The notes under the pieces are model-generated. The model worked only from the letters and a program-made list of their open reading frames with translations. It was not told where the DNA came from and did not search any database. A DNA stretch of 64,000 nucleotides from Apoderus coryli (Eukaryota > Arthropoda > Insecta > Coleoptera > Attelabidae). The position numbers and the translations under genes are program-made. The stretch covers positions 1,426,001 through 1,490,000 of the forward strand of contig OU452204.1 in assembly GCA_911728435.2 (NCBI GenBank). Direction: 5' to 3'. Within the stretch, counting starts at the first letter, position 1, and each line of letters opens with the position of its first letter. Positions 34,656 through 46,418 of this stretch are shown piece by piece.

Positions 34656-36952
34656 AGCATACATTAAAATGCCAACGTGCCGAGCCAATCAGAGCATTTG
34701 GGGTGGGGCTTTCCTTGGCACGCTTTTCAATTTGAATTTAACCGCTATTCAACTTATTTTGAAACTGAAATTTAGTCGATATTTAATTGGAATGAGTTTT
34801 TCAGTAAAATAATTTAAGTACGACACCAAACAAATCTAATATAATATTATACAAGTCACAATAAGAAAAAAATAGTATGTAATGTGAAAAAGTGATACAA
34901 TTAAAAGGAAAATATCTAAATTGAAATAGTAGCCAATCTGAAAAAGTAATATTAGATTTGTTTGGTGTTGAACCTTATAATATACAGGGTGTCCTACGGT
35001 GGCAACCCATTAGATTATTTCAGAATTTACTTCGACTTGAATTTTGAAATTTCAGTGTCTATATTGTCAGATATGCTCTACTTCCGGTTATACCGGAAGT
35101 TGATGCCAACTTTGTTATTTTAAATGGAACACCCTATATATTATTACATTTTTGGATTCTAAATAACATTTCAGACATATTTCATGTATCATGTGATATA
35201 CCTAACGTCAGTCGTTTTTGACTTATATCAAGATTTATGTCAAAATTGACAGTTTAGGGCTCCATGAGAATTCCGTTTTTTCCTTGTAAATCAGTATTTA
35301 ATAATTATTTTGCAGGTATTTTCTTATCAGGTGGGATCTTCTTTTTCGAATTGACAAGACATTTTCTGATTAGTTTATACAGGGTGGTCAAAAAATTATA
35401 TTGAAAACGGTTCGAGAAAAACAGTTGAAAGTCAATTTTTTCCAATGGTATGGTATATTATTATTTTATCTTCCATAGCATTAAAAAATAATGCAATTTT
35501 GTAATAGGTTATCATTTTCTAAAATGCATAGTTTTCGAAATATCGTCATTTTAAATGGGGGTCATATCGAACAATTAAATTATTTTTGTATCGGTAGTTG
35601 ATTGTGAACTTTTTTTAGTTGAAAATTTATTTAGTTTAATCTTCTGTTCATTTCTGCTGTACTATTTTAAATTTTAGTCTTAGTTCGTTGTAATACTTGA
35701 TTTGTATACCTCCCAACCTGCTCTAAATGATTTCTCAAAATTCTTCCTAATTTCTCTAGTCATCGTTAGCAAATGGGGGTTTCTCTCGTTTAATACTCTA
35801 CAGGTGATATTAATCACTTTATTTTATTATCCATGAATTAATAATAAATTTATAATATCAATAAGTATTTTTCATTTTTATTAATTTGACGTTTACTTTG
35901 ACGTTAAAATTACCATAATTTCATGGCTAACTAAATAAATTAGCTAGCTTCCAGAGAGACAACGGTAGGCGCTGCAGAAAAATTTAAAATGACGATATTT
36001 CGAAAACTATTTTAGAAAGTGATAACCTATTACAAAATTGCATTATTTTTTAATGTTAAGGAAGATGAAATAATAATAATATACCCATTCCATTTGAAAA
36101 AATTGACTTTCAACTGTTTTTCTTGAACCGTTTTCAATATAATTTTTTGACCACCCTGTATAAACTAATCAGAAAATGTCTTGTCAATTCGAAAAAGAAG
36201 ATCCCACCTGATAAGAAAATACCTACAAAATAATTATTAAATACTGATTTACAAGGAAAAACGGAATTCTTATGGAGCCCTAAACTGTCAATTTTGACAA
36301 AAATCTTGATATAAATCAAAAATGACTGACGTTAGGTATTGGCCATGATACATGAAATATGTCTGAAATCTTATTTAGAATCCAAAAATGTAATAATATA
36401 TAGGGTGTTTCATTTAAAATAACAAAGTTGCCATCAACTTCCGGTATAACCGGAAGTGCTATGCCGTTGCTATTATGTTTTTTGAGTAGAGCATATTTAA
36501 CAATATAGACACTGAAATTTTCAAAATTCAATTCGAAGTAGTTTCTGAAATAATCTAATGGGTTACCACCGTAGGACACCCTGTATATGTATGTATGGTA
36601 GTGGTGTATTTGTATTAATTTGTATGTTCATTGTAATTATTATTTATTATCATTGTGTATAATTTAATATATAAATATAGCTAAAAATAAACTATTGAGA
36701 ATAATGTGCCTTTTTTATTTCCTGACTTCCTATCTGTAATGCATAAAATGATTTTAAAATTAGATAGGTATCTTCAAATTATACATAAATATATTTGAGT
36801 ATCGTTTTTCCGATATACGAAATGAAGGTTTTTCAGCTAGGTATAATAAAATAAGTTGAATAGCGGTTAAATTTAAACTCAAATGCGCGCCAAGGAAAGC
36901 CCCGCCCCAAATGCTCTGATTGGCTCGGCACGTTGGCATTTTAATGTATGCT
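34656..36952. mobile_element. Mutator-like foldback element with 9-bp TSD
   Basis: A perfect 9-bp target duplication, TCTAAATTA (34647-34655 and 36953-36961), flanks inverted repeats of roughly 110 bases that start AGCATACATTAAAATGCCAA and end with the reverse complement. A 9-bp duplication with long inverted repeats is the Mutator (MULE) signature. No transposase is present, and the interior is largely the nested element 34984-36584. It inserted into the PHD-type ORF1 fragment at 36962-37297; the flank at 34600-34646 continues that minus-strand frame (NLENRHARLEQTF). Confidence 0.8.
34984..36584. mobile_element. Non-coding palindromic TIR element, copy 2
   Basis: Same termini (ACAGGGTGTCCTACGGTGG) and arms as 2923-4762, but with a deletion in the left half near 35555. 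It is nested within the Mutator-like element. The minus open frames over it are frame artefacts. Confidence 0.8.
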
Positions 36953-36961
36953 TCTAAATTA

Positions 36962-37297
36962 CTGTTAAATATATCTTCTTCTTTCGAGGTGGCCAATGAA
37001 ACACAATCTTCTTCTTTGTTGGACCCCGAAGCCACTTCTGGAAATCCGACACTGCGCCTAGATCTACGACTGTAGAAGTTAACATCATCGTTATCAATAA
37101 CCTCACTTTCAGAAGTACAAACTGTACAAGACCATATTACGCTGGAATCTTTTTGCGCAAGAACATTGAATTGCTCATCATTAACTTTTAGCACATTTCT
37201 TATGAAACCACTTGTTACAGCCACCAAAACACTTTACACTATAATGATTTTTAGTGATACTTAGACCACAACATGGACAGACATTCTTTCCTGCCAT
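36962..37297 (-). pseudogene. PHD/zinc-finger LINE-type ORF1 fragment
   Basis: ATG at 37295-37297. It encodes MAGKNVCPCCGLSITKNHYS, then GGCNKWFHKKC. After a one-base frameshift near 37200 it continues VNDEQFNVLAQKDSSVIWSC and TVC. The Cys4-His-Cys3 order is a PHD finger as found at the N-terminus of ORF1 proteins of several insect LINEs. The C-terminal part (SRRSRRSVGFPEVA, EEDIFNSNLE) is cut by the Mutator-like insertion and resumes at 34646 leftward. A host PHD gene is less likely because of the frameshift and the similar fragment at 59193. Confidence 0.65.
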
Positions 37298-37442
37298 TTT
37301 ATTCTTCTTAATATTTAATATAATTTTTTTTTTTTTTTCTGTAGTAATCCATCTTCGAGAGGAGTTGAATGTGTAAGACACAAATAAAACAACGTCTACT
37401 CCACCAAAATATTTATATATTACCATGCAATCAGCATGCAGC

Positions 37443-37484
37443 GCCAGACATGTTTCGGAACATTATGTTTCCATCATCAGTGGC
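37443..37484 (-). ncRNA. Hammerhead ribozyme (minus strand)
   Basis: Mirror image of the plus-strand copy at 38253-38294. In minus sense: GCCA, CTGATGA, a stem with GGAA..TTCC, GAAA, minimal stem III ACATGT, cleavage triplet GTC, then TGGC closing stem I. Confidence 0.8.
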
Positions 37485-38252
37485 TCAAAATAAACAGTCA
37501 CGCAGTCATTTCAGTTAAAGTCAAACAGTATGGCATGGACTATATAAACGTATACAAACTGAAAGTGTTATAGCTCTTAGACATGAGAATATTTTAAACT
37601 ACTATGTAAAAACTTACCATTTAGTGGAAATTATTTGAATAAAATCTTATAAAAATTAAAATATAAAACATTTTCTTATTGAAAAAGAAACTCAAAAAAT
37701 TTTTGTTGTCATAGTATATAAAATTTAGTCATTTTTATAGTTTCTTTTTGTATATCATGGTTTAGTTTAAATCTTTATGAAAATAGAACTCTCGAGAAAT
37801 GGCAAACAGATTAACATAAAAAGTTGTGTAAATCAAACTGGACAGTAGGTACATGACAATGTCCAATCTTTGCTATCCTGTCATGTACCTACTGTCCAGT
37901 TTGATTTACACAACTTTTTATGTTAATCTGTTTGCCATTTCTCGAGAGTTCTATTTTCATAAAGATTTAAACTAAACCATGATATACAAAAAGAAACTAT
38001 AAAAATGACTAAATTTTATATACTATGACAACAAAAATTTTTTTGAGTTTCTTTTTCAATAAGAAAATGTTTTATATTTTAATTTTATAAGATTTTATTC
38101 AAATAATTTCCACTAAATGGTAAGTTTTTACATAGTAGTTTAAAATATTCTCATGTCTAAGAGCTATAACACTTTCAGTTTGTATACGTTTATATAGTCC
38201 ATGCCATACTGTTTGACTTTAACTGAAATGACTGCGTGACTGTTTATTTTGA

Positions 38253-38294
38253 GCCACTGATGATGGAAACATAATGTTCCGAAACATGTCTGGC
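38253..38294 (+). ncRNA. Hammerhead ribozyme (plus strand)
   Basis: Stem I GCCA (38253-38256) pairs with TGGC (38291-38294). The core CTGATGA is 38257-38263. Stem II is GGAA(A)CA..TGTTCC. GAAA is 38281-38284. Stem III is AC/GT with a two-base loop, then cleavage after GTC (38290). All core residues of a type I, Penelope-style minimal hammerhead are present. Confidence 0.82.
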
Positions 38295-38357
38295 GCTGCA
38301 TGCTGATTGCATGGTAATATATAAATATTTTGGTGGAGTAGACGTTGTTTTATTTGT

Positions 38358-38646
38358 GGCTTATTTAATATAACACCCACACCTATCGGGGAAGATAAGG
38401 ACTGAGAAACTTGTTGCATGTTTAAAAAACTTTAACTGTTTTCTGTTGTAACTTTACTGATTAAATTTATTAACTGGACGCTGGCCATCTTTGGCTGGGT
38501 GTTTATTTTGCTTAACCATTATTATAAATATTATGGAACACACATGGGAATATTCAGTGGTAATGCTAAATCAACTAATATAAAATCTGAATATGCTAGC
38601 ATTAAATTTAGCGCAATAGAACGCTTATAACTCTCTTTAATCTTAC
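38358..38646. other. Intron sequence next to TERT exon
   Basis: No gene. It ends at the TERT donor GTAAGA (38641-38646 in minus sense). Confidence 0.5.
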
Positions 38647-39220
38647 CGCACACTATTCAAAATAAACGTTGCTGAATCGTTCCAACTGATTGGTCGCTCT
38701 ACATTCCAAAACTTGAATTTGTATCTAAATTCGGTTCTTCTTTTAAAGTCATATACACTCTTAACTTCTCTCGTTCTCAAATTGAATAATTTTCCCAGAT
38801 AATTAATATTTTCATTTTGATCCATGTCCAAATACATAACAGATTTTTTGTCATTGAGGGAATACACTTGAAAAGCAAGAAGATCGAATTTCTGAATTTC
38901 AAATTCGTACAATGAACAAAATAATATATCATCCACACTTCTGTGGAAAAATGTATCTTTTCTGCAATATTCCTTAAAGTATTGGTTTTCTACATGTGTC
39001 AGATATAGCTCGCAAAGCCGCTGCGATAGTCTATCACCTTGAAGAAGGCCATGTGTCCATTTATAAATATTGTGATCGAAACACACGTACTGATTTTTAA
39101 TTTTATAAATAATAAATTGTTTTTCTTCATTTGATAGTACTCCCTCGGTACATTCAATAAAGCCACATATACGATCAATATCCACGGTACCAAAAGCATC
39201 TTGAATGTCAAGTTTGATGC
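38647..39220 (-). CDS. TERT: TERT exon with RT motifs A, B', C and E
   Basis: Catalytic exon of telomerase RT, which copies an RNA template onto chromosome ends. The acceptor is TTTCTTTAAG and the first bases GC complete Gly split with the exon ending at 49397. Counting from the first placed residue, motif A (IKLDIQDAFGTV) has catalytic Asp about 274. Motif B' is HGLLQGDRLSQRLCELYL (Gln about 330). Motif C is HRSVDDILFC with Asp about 366 and 367. Motif E is NYLGKLFNLRTREV. It ends ILNSV plus two bases at donor CG|GTAAGA, in phase with 12096. The sequence tracks Tribolium-type TERT throughout. One oddity is Arg where the beetle protein I remember has Pro after QGD. No stops or shifts. Confidence 0.95.
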
Positions 39221-39273
39221 CTTAAAGAAAAAGAAAATATATTTATTATGACCTGTTTAAAATATAATATTTT

Positions 39274-41631
39274 TAGCTCTCCATATCATATATGTAATAT
39301 ATGTATATATGGAGACTATTAGTTTCATGAAAAAAAATTTTTTTTTTATTTCACCGGAAATACTTCTTTTTGGTCAATTTATACATAAACTAGCTGTTGC
39401 CCTCGAGGCACGAATAGCTCTCCATATTTAAGTGTAAAAGTCATAATTTTATGACCTTTTTGTCATTTATCTAAATTTTTGTTTTGTTTTAGACATCAGC
39501 TATTTTTTTTTTTTTGTATCGGGTTTTGTGCCTTTTTCTTCTCTTTGGAGGCACTATTTATACGCAGATATTTTATATTCCAGATCTAGGCCAAATTCTT
39601 GTACGCAAAATAATTGATTTTTTTTTAGTTTTATTATAAAATTTATTTTGCCCCCTTTTCTACTATTTACGAACGCCTATGTAAACAAAATTGTTATGCT
39701 GCATGTTGTAGGTTATCCGTTAAGTGGTTTTTGAGTTATCACGGATACAATTTTTTCCTGACCCTTTTATAGAATTTTCACGGACGCCTATGGAACATTA
39801 ATTTTTGTCGTGTATTTTTAACACCAATTCAACTAGTTAAATATAAAAATTTTTACATTTTAATTTTTTTTTCATTTTACCCCTTTTTTTTACTATTTAT
39901 GAACACCTATGTAAATAAAAATTTTATGCTGCATTTTTTAGGTTATCTTATATGAAAGCTATATATAATTAGCCAATTTTTCTGGTATATTTGGGAAACA
40001 TTTTTTTTTCGTTTTTGACTCTTTTTTTAAGACTATTTTCGAACGCCTGTGTGAACTAATTCTTTTATGTATGTAACATTTTTTAGGTTATATTCTATCA
40101 CACCTATAAAAAATTATTCAATATTTCGGATAAGTTTAAGAACTATAATTTTTTTAAATTTTTGAACCCTCTTTTAAACCCCTTGCCTACGCTCAATGTT
40201 AATCACCACCTATAAATAGCCTGTAGTATTTTCGTACCAAATGTGGTTAAAATCCGTTAAGTGGTTTTTGAGTTATCACGGATACAAATTTTTTCTGACC
40301 CTTTTATAGAATTTTCACGAACGCCTATGGAACATTAATTTTTGTCGTGTATTTTTAACACCAACTCAACTAGTTAAATATAAAAATTTTTACATTTTAA
40401 TTTTTTTATTTTACCCCTTTTTCTACTATTTACGAACGCCTATGTAAATAAAAATTTTATGCTGCATTTTTTAGGTTATCTTATATCAAAGCTATATATA
40501 ATTAGCCAATTTTTCTGGTATACTTGGGAAACATTTTTTTTTCATTTTTGACCCTTTTTTAACACTATTTTCGAACGCCTGTGTGAACTAATTCTTTTAT
40601 GTAACATTTTTTAGGTTATATTCTATCACAACTATAAAAAATTATTCAATATTTCGGATAAGTTTAAGAACTATGATTTTTTAAATTTTTGAAACCTCTT
40701 TTAAACCCGTTGCCTACGCTCAATGTTAATCACCACCTATAATTATCCTGTAGTATTTTCGTACCAAATGTGGTTAAAATCCGTTAAATGGTTTTTGAGT
40801 TATCACGGATACAAATTTTTTCTGACCCTTTTATAGAATTTTTACGGACGCCTATGGTACATTAATTTTTGTCGTGTATTTTTAACACCAATTCATCTAG
40901 TTAAATATAAAATTTTTTACATTTTAATTTTTTTTATTTTACCCCTTTTTCTACTATTTACGAACGCCTATGTGAATAAAAATTTTATGCTGCATTTTTT
41001 AGGTTATCTTATATCAAAGCTATATATAATTAGCCAATTTTTCTGGTATATTTGGGAAACGTTTTTTTTTTTCGTTTTTGACCCTTTTTTTAAACTATTT
41101 TCGAACGCCTGTGTGAACCAATTCTTTTATGGAATATTTTTTAGCTTATATTGTATCACAACTATGAAAAATTATTCCATATTTCGAATAAGTTTAGGAA
41201 ATATATATTTTTTATGTTTTGACCCCTTTTCCACTATTTACGAACGCCTATGAAAGTAAGTTATTCATAACACATTTTATAGGTTATATTCTATCAAAAC
41301 TATCAATAACTAGTTAATATTTCTGCTATTTTTAAGAAATACGTTTTTTTTAATCTTTTTTACCCCATTTTACACTATTTTCGAACGCCAATGTGGTCTA
41401 ATATTTTATGTTCAATATTTTAGGTTATAATCAATTAAATGCGTAAAAAATTATGCAGTATTTCGGATAAGTTTAAGAACTATGAATTTTTTTAATTTTT
41501 GAACCCTCTTTTAAACCCTTTGCCTACGCTCAATGTTTCCCAAAATCTAATCAGCTCCTTGCCATGTCCAATAGTATTTTTGTACCAAATTTGGTTAAAA
41601 TCTGTTAAGCGGTTTTTGCGTTTTCGTGGAT

Positions 41632-41666
<35 letters not shown>

Positions 41667-41667
41667 T

Positions 41668-41702
<35 letters not shown>

Positions 41703-43572
41703 TTTTTTTAAAACTACTTATTTATGTATAAAATGACCAAAAAGAAGTATTTCCGGTGAAATTAAAAAAAAAATTTTTTTCATGAAACTAATAGTCTCCA
41801 TATATACATATATTACATATATGATATGGAGAGCTAATAATAAGTAGTTTTAAAAAAATGTCTGTCTGTCTGTATCCACGAAAACGCAAAAACCGCTTAA
41901 CAGATTTTAACCAAATATACCAGAAAAATTGGCTAATTATATATAGCTTTGATATAAGATAACCTAAAAAATGCAGCATAAAATTTTTATTCACATAGGC
42001 GTTCGTAAATAGTAGAAAAAAGGGTAAAATAAAAAAAAATTAAAATGTAAAAAATTTTATATTTAACTAGATGAATTGGTGTTAAAAATACACGACAAAA
42101 ATTAATGTACCATAGGCGTCCGTAAAAATTCTATAAAAGGGTCAGAAAAAATTTGTATCCGTGATAACTCAAAAACCACTTAACGGATTTTAACCACATT
42201 TGGTACGAAAATACTACAGAATAATTATAGGTGGTGATTAACATTGAGCGTAGGCAACGGGTTTAAAAGAGGTTTCAAAAATTTAAAAAATCATAGTTCT
42301 TAAACTTATCCGAAATATTGAATAATTTTTTATAGGTGTGATAGAATATAACCTAAAAAATGTTACATAAAAGAATTAGTTCACACAGGCGTTCGAAAAT
42401 AGTCTTAAAAAAAGAGTCAAAAACGAAAAAAAAATGTTTCCCAAATATACCAGAAAAATTGGCTAATTATATATAGCTTTGATATAAGATAACCTAAAAA
42501 ATGCAGCATAAAATTTTTATTTGCATAGGCGTTCGTAAATAGTAGAAAAAGGGGTAAAATAAAAAAAATTAAAATGTAAAAATTTTTATATTTAACTAGT
42601 TGAGTTGGTGTTAAAAATACACGACAAAAATTAATGTTCCATAGGCGTCCGTGAAAATTCTATAAAAGGGTCAGAAAAAATTTGTATCCGTGATAACTCA
42701 AAAACCACTTAACGGATTTTAACCACATTTGGTACGAAAATACTACAGGCTATTTATAGGTGGTGATTAACATTGAGCGTAGGCAAGGGGTTTAAAAGAG
42801 GGTTCAAAAATTTAAAAAAATTATAGTTCTTAAACTTATCCGAAATATTGAATAATTTTTTATAGGTGTGATAGAATATAACCTAAAAAATGTTACATAA
42901 AAGAATTAGTTCACACAGGCGTTCGAAAATAGTCTTAAAAAAAGAGTCAAAAACGAAAAAAAAATGTTTCCCAAATATACCAGAAAAATTGGCTAATTAT
43001 ATATAGCTTTCATATAAGATAACCTAAAAAATGCAGCATAAAATTTTTACTTACATAGACGTTCGTAAATAGTAAAAAAAAGGGGTAAAATGAAAAAAAA
43101 ATTAAAATGTAAAAAATTTTATATTTAACTAGTTGAATTGGTGTTAAAAATACACGACAAAAATTAATGTTCCATAGGCGTCCGTGAAAATTCTATAAAA
43201 GGGTCAGGAAAAAATTGTATCCGTGATAACTCAAAAACCACTTAACGGATAACCTACAACATGCAGCATAACAATTTTGTTTACATAGGCGTTCGTAAAT
43301 AGTAGAAAAGGGGGCAAAATAAATTTTATAATAAAACTAAAAAAAAATCAATTATTTTGCGTACAAGAATTTGGCCTAGATCTGAAATATAAAATATCTG
43401 CGTATAAATAGTGCCTCCAAAGAGAAGAAAAAGGCACAAAACCCGATACAAAAAAAAAATAGCTGATGTCTAAAACAAAACAAAAATTTAGATAAATGAC
43501 AAAAAGGTCATAAAATTATTACTTTTACACTTAAATATGGAGAGCTATTCGTGCCTCGAGGGCAACAGCTAG
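39274..43572. repeat. Giant palindromic (foldback-like) repeat, copy B
   Basis: Near-identical to copy A but without the nested insertion. The left arm is 39390 to about 41795; the right arm is about 41838-43572 and is shorter by an internal deletion (junction near 41915). The termini CTAGCTGTTGCCCTCGAGG (39390) and its reverse complement ending at 43572 are perfect. An extra piece outside the left terminus (39274-39389) is the reverse complement of the central spacer, so the order is centre-arm-centre-arm. Higher-order repeats of about 530 bases are marked near 39810, 40350 and 40880. It lies in the 10.2-kb TERT intron. No transposase is seen. Confidence 0.82.
41635..41701. repeat. (GACA)n microsatellite, copy B
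   Basis: About 67 bases of GACA with one interruption, at the same place as in copy A but slightly longer. Confidence 0.9.
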
Positions 43573-44045
43573 TTTTGTATCAAAATACACAATTTTTCAT
43601 TAAGAATCTTGTATCATCTCTAAACATTTTGTACTTATTATCAATATTAGCTTACAATAATTAATATTTATGATATTATTATTATGTTGTCTTGTCGTTT
43701 TTGAATTTTCGAAATGTAAAGCTGAGCAAGGTACCTAAATTAGATGATTTATGTAAACAACACCCCCAATATGCTAGAGTGCATTCTAACAGAATTGTAT
43801 AATATATAGGGTTTTTCTGGTGGATCGTGAAAATACCCCGTGCAGCCCAGGGTAGCAGGATGGATGTACATGGGTGTTGACAGTGAACGCAACGAGTTGG
43901 GCGGAAGCATTCGGCCAGTGACGTCCGAGGGAAAGGTGCCCGATACGACACCAAAACGAATGAGGTTTTTGTATTAGTACACACCGGTAAGAGATAAACA
44001 GTGTATTTTGTTTTTTTTTTTTCATTTTACATAACTGGTTCTTGA
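43573..44045. other. Intron sequence, no gene recognised
   Basis: A moderately GC-rich block (about 43800-43990) could be the far 3' end of a LINE, but no match is evident. Confidence 0.35.
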
Positions 44046-46037
44046 TAAATAAATAAATAAATGCTTTATTGCTCAACAGAAAATTTCCAGTTACAGAGCA
44101 ACCACACAAAAGTATCAATACAAAGAATATAAATATATATAAGACAATCAACAACTTGATAACTTTAAATAACAGAAGTAAATTAAATTAATAGAGATAT
44201 AAATAAAGAAATAAACATAAAAAAATATATAAACAATCAAATTCAATCATCACAACCAAGTACAAGATCTGCGGCCGCCAAAATATGTTTCAATGTATCA
44301 TGAAACAAATCACAATTCCGGCACACCACATTAAACGTGCGAGACATAGTGGACAATGGGGACCTCAACATAATATTTGTTCGAGCTCCATCACAATGAA
44401 ATAATTGGTAATTTCTTGAGTTTATTCGCGGAACAGTCAGACGGAATCCTTCAAGCAGCTCAGGACAATCAATAACGCCATTAAACACTTTACAACCATT
44501 GCTTATGCATGCAAGATCCCGCCTCAATTGCAATGATTGCACACCAAATCTGCCCGTTAGATAGCCATATGGCACACCACGCTCAGGATAACTACCATCC
44601 GATTTAAAGCAAAGATACCTCAAAAATTTGCGCTGTACTCCCTCGATGTTTTGCTTGTAACATCCATAGCAGGGATACCAGATCAGAGAGCAATATTCAA
44701 GTTTGGACCTGACGTACGCGAAGTACAGTTTTTTTAGCGTATTAATATTGCGAAAAGATCTGCCATTTCTAACGATGTACCCATATGCCTTGGATGCATT
44801 AGCTATCATCGTCATTATGTGTTCGCTGAAGGTAAAGCGCGAATCGAACACAACACCAAGATCCCAGCAGCGTCATGAATCGCGTATTCAAAATCAATAG
44901 GGAACGTTCTCCTAGTATATGACACAACTTTACACTTTACCGGGTTCAGCATAAGATTATTGGCATCACACCAATACCCGACCAAGTTCAGACTGTTTTG
45001 CAAAACATGACAGTCGTCAACAGAGTCCACAGTGGAGTAGATCTTCAGATCATCAGCAAAAATCAATCTTTCAGATTTTAATATCTTTCCCAGGTCGTTA
45101 ATAAAAAGATTGAACAGTAGTGGTCCCAGATTCGAACCTTGAGGTACTCCTGATGTTGCATGGTAGCTTCTTGATTTATAACCGTTATAAGAAACAAACT
45201 GATCTCTGCCGCTAATGTAAGATTTTATCAATAGAACAGCACAGTAGCTTAATCCGAACGCAGGAAGCTTCCTAACCAAAACCGAATGATCGATCCTATC
45301 GAACGCTTTACTGAAGTCGGTATATATGACGTCAACCTGACCTCGAGAGTCCAACGCTTCGGAGACATACTGCGTCAAAACAGCCAGGTTTGTAATTGTC
45401 GATCTTCCGGTTACGAATCCGTGCTGGTAAGAGACCATTTGTGCTCCAACACCTGTATAAATTCGATTATATAAAACCACCTCCAACACCTTTGAGAAAT
45501 TGGAAAGAATACTGATCGGCCTCTAGTTCTCTATCTGCGATCTATTGCCACACTTGAACACAGGACAAACCTTAGCAGTCTTCCAAACCGAGGGGAAGTG
45601 ATTGGTTTTAACTATTAAATTAAAAACTATAGACAGAGGACCACTAAGGACTCCAATTGTGTCCTTCACGAGAAACGAAGGAATGTTATCAGGGCCAGAA
45701 GTGAACTTGTTCTTTTAACTTTAAATTCGTTGTTAGTAAATGACCAAAAAGCTCTAGGATCAGTACCAATTCGATCCTCGATATTACGCGCATAGTTGTT
45801 ATATGCCACTAGTATTAATTGGTAGTACCTCTGATATGACTAAATTCATTGTAATATGCCACTGATTTTGTTCTTTTGAACTTCCTGTGCATTCTTTCTT
45901 TTAATATTTCTAATTATGTCCGCAGTATACCATGGAGGATACCGATGTCTGAATGCTCTATAGCAGGGAACACACACATTTGAACGACGGATTATTATTT
46001 GATTGTTACGAGTGATAAGATACTTTCTTCGAAACAT
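44046..46037 (-). pseudogene. Jockey-type LINE ORF2 fragment (reverse transcriptase)
   Basis: 5'-truncated non-LTR retrotransposon. The pre-RT part near 46000 reads YPPWYTADIIRNIKRKN. The RT frame 45489-44815 has QHGFVTGRSTITNL, VDVIYTDFSKAFDRIDHSVL (motif A Asp), SGVPQGSNLGPLLFNLFIND (motif B) and FADDLKIY (catalytic Asp pair). After a frameshift, 44851-44243 carries the C-terminus (FAYVRSKLEYCSLIW, YKQNIEGVQRKFLRY, a Cys/His-rich end FNVVCRNCDLFHDTLKH). The 3' tail is AATAAAGCATTTATT followed by (TTTA)n, ending near 44046, which gives the orientation. At least one frameshift separates the halves, so it is inactive. Clade assignment (Jockey or CR1-like) is by motif style. Confidence 0.88.
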
Positions 46038-46418
46038 CGTTATAGGCGCGCATTTATAATTGATGAATAACGTACATGTATAGATACAGAGCGATAAAGT
46101 AGAAAAGTAGCGATAGACTAAGGTTTGTTATTACTATTTCTGTATTTCACTTTCGCCTGAAAACAAACTGAATTGCGTAGTTTAAGTCCATCTACCACTT
46201 CACATGCGCCACAAAATATAGCTATATTTTCCCCCTGTTACAGGGTGTGACAAATTGTTAAAATAACATTTAAGTTAAGGATCTCTATGGCAGTCGCCAG
46301 AATTTATTTAATTTGAGTTACCTTATTACTACCTATCTGGACAACATATATATATTTTTACACACAGTTAAACATTGTAGTCAATCCTAGGGCTGAAAAA
46401 TCAGCTACGTGTATTCGG
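46038..46418. other. Intron sequence, no gene recognised
   Basis: AT-rich. It contains an ACAGGGTGTGACAAATTG motif at about 46240 similar to the termini of the ACAGGGTG element family. Confidence 0.35.

Larger units (their letters stand above)
37380..38357. repeat. Head-to-head pair of Penelope-type terminal repeats
   Basis: Two 479-base arms (37380-37858 and 37879-38357) are near-perfect reverse complements around a 20-base spacer. Each arm ends with a hammerhead ribozyme and the motif GGTGGAGTAGACGTTG. Penelope-like elements are known for such repeated, often inverted, terminal repeats carrying hammerheads. No RT or GIY-YIG coding is left here. The minus frame 38219-38419 is not a gene. 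Confidence 0.8.

Noticed and set aside
40972..41253. Apparently conserved 93-codon frame shared with 5209-5511 and 1470-1682
   Set aside because: The similarity is that of the repeat DNA itself; it lies on both strands of a non-coding palindrome and lacks any domain.
41499..41711. Open frame with repeated RQTD residues, and its copies at 4699-4962 and 41788-41994
   Set aside because: It is the GACA microsatellite and palindrome arms read as protein; the same frame appears only where the repeat occurs.
44243..45489. Second telomerase-like or host RT gene
   Set aside because: The FSKAFD, GVPQGS and FADD motifs with a (TTTA)n tail identify an ordinary LINE.
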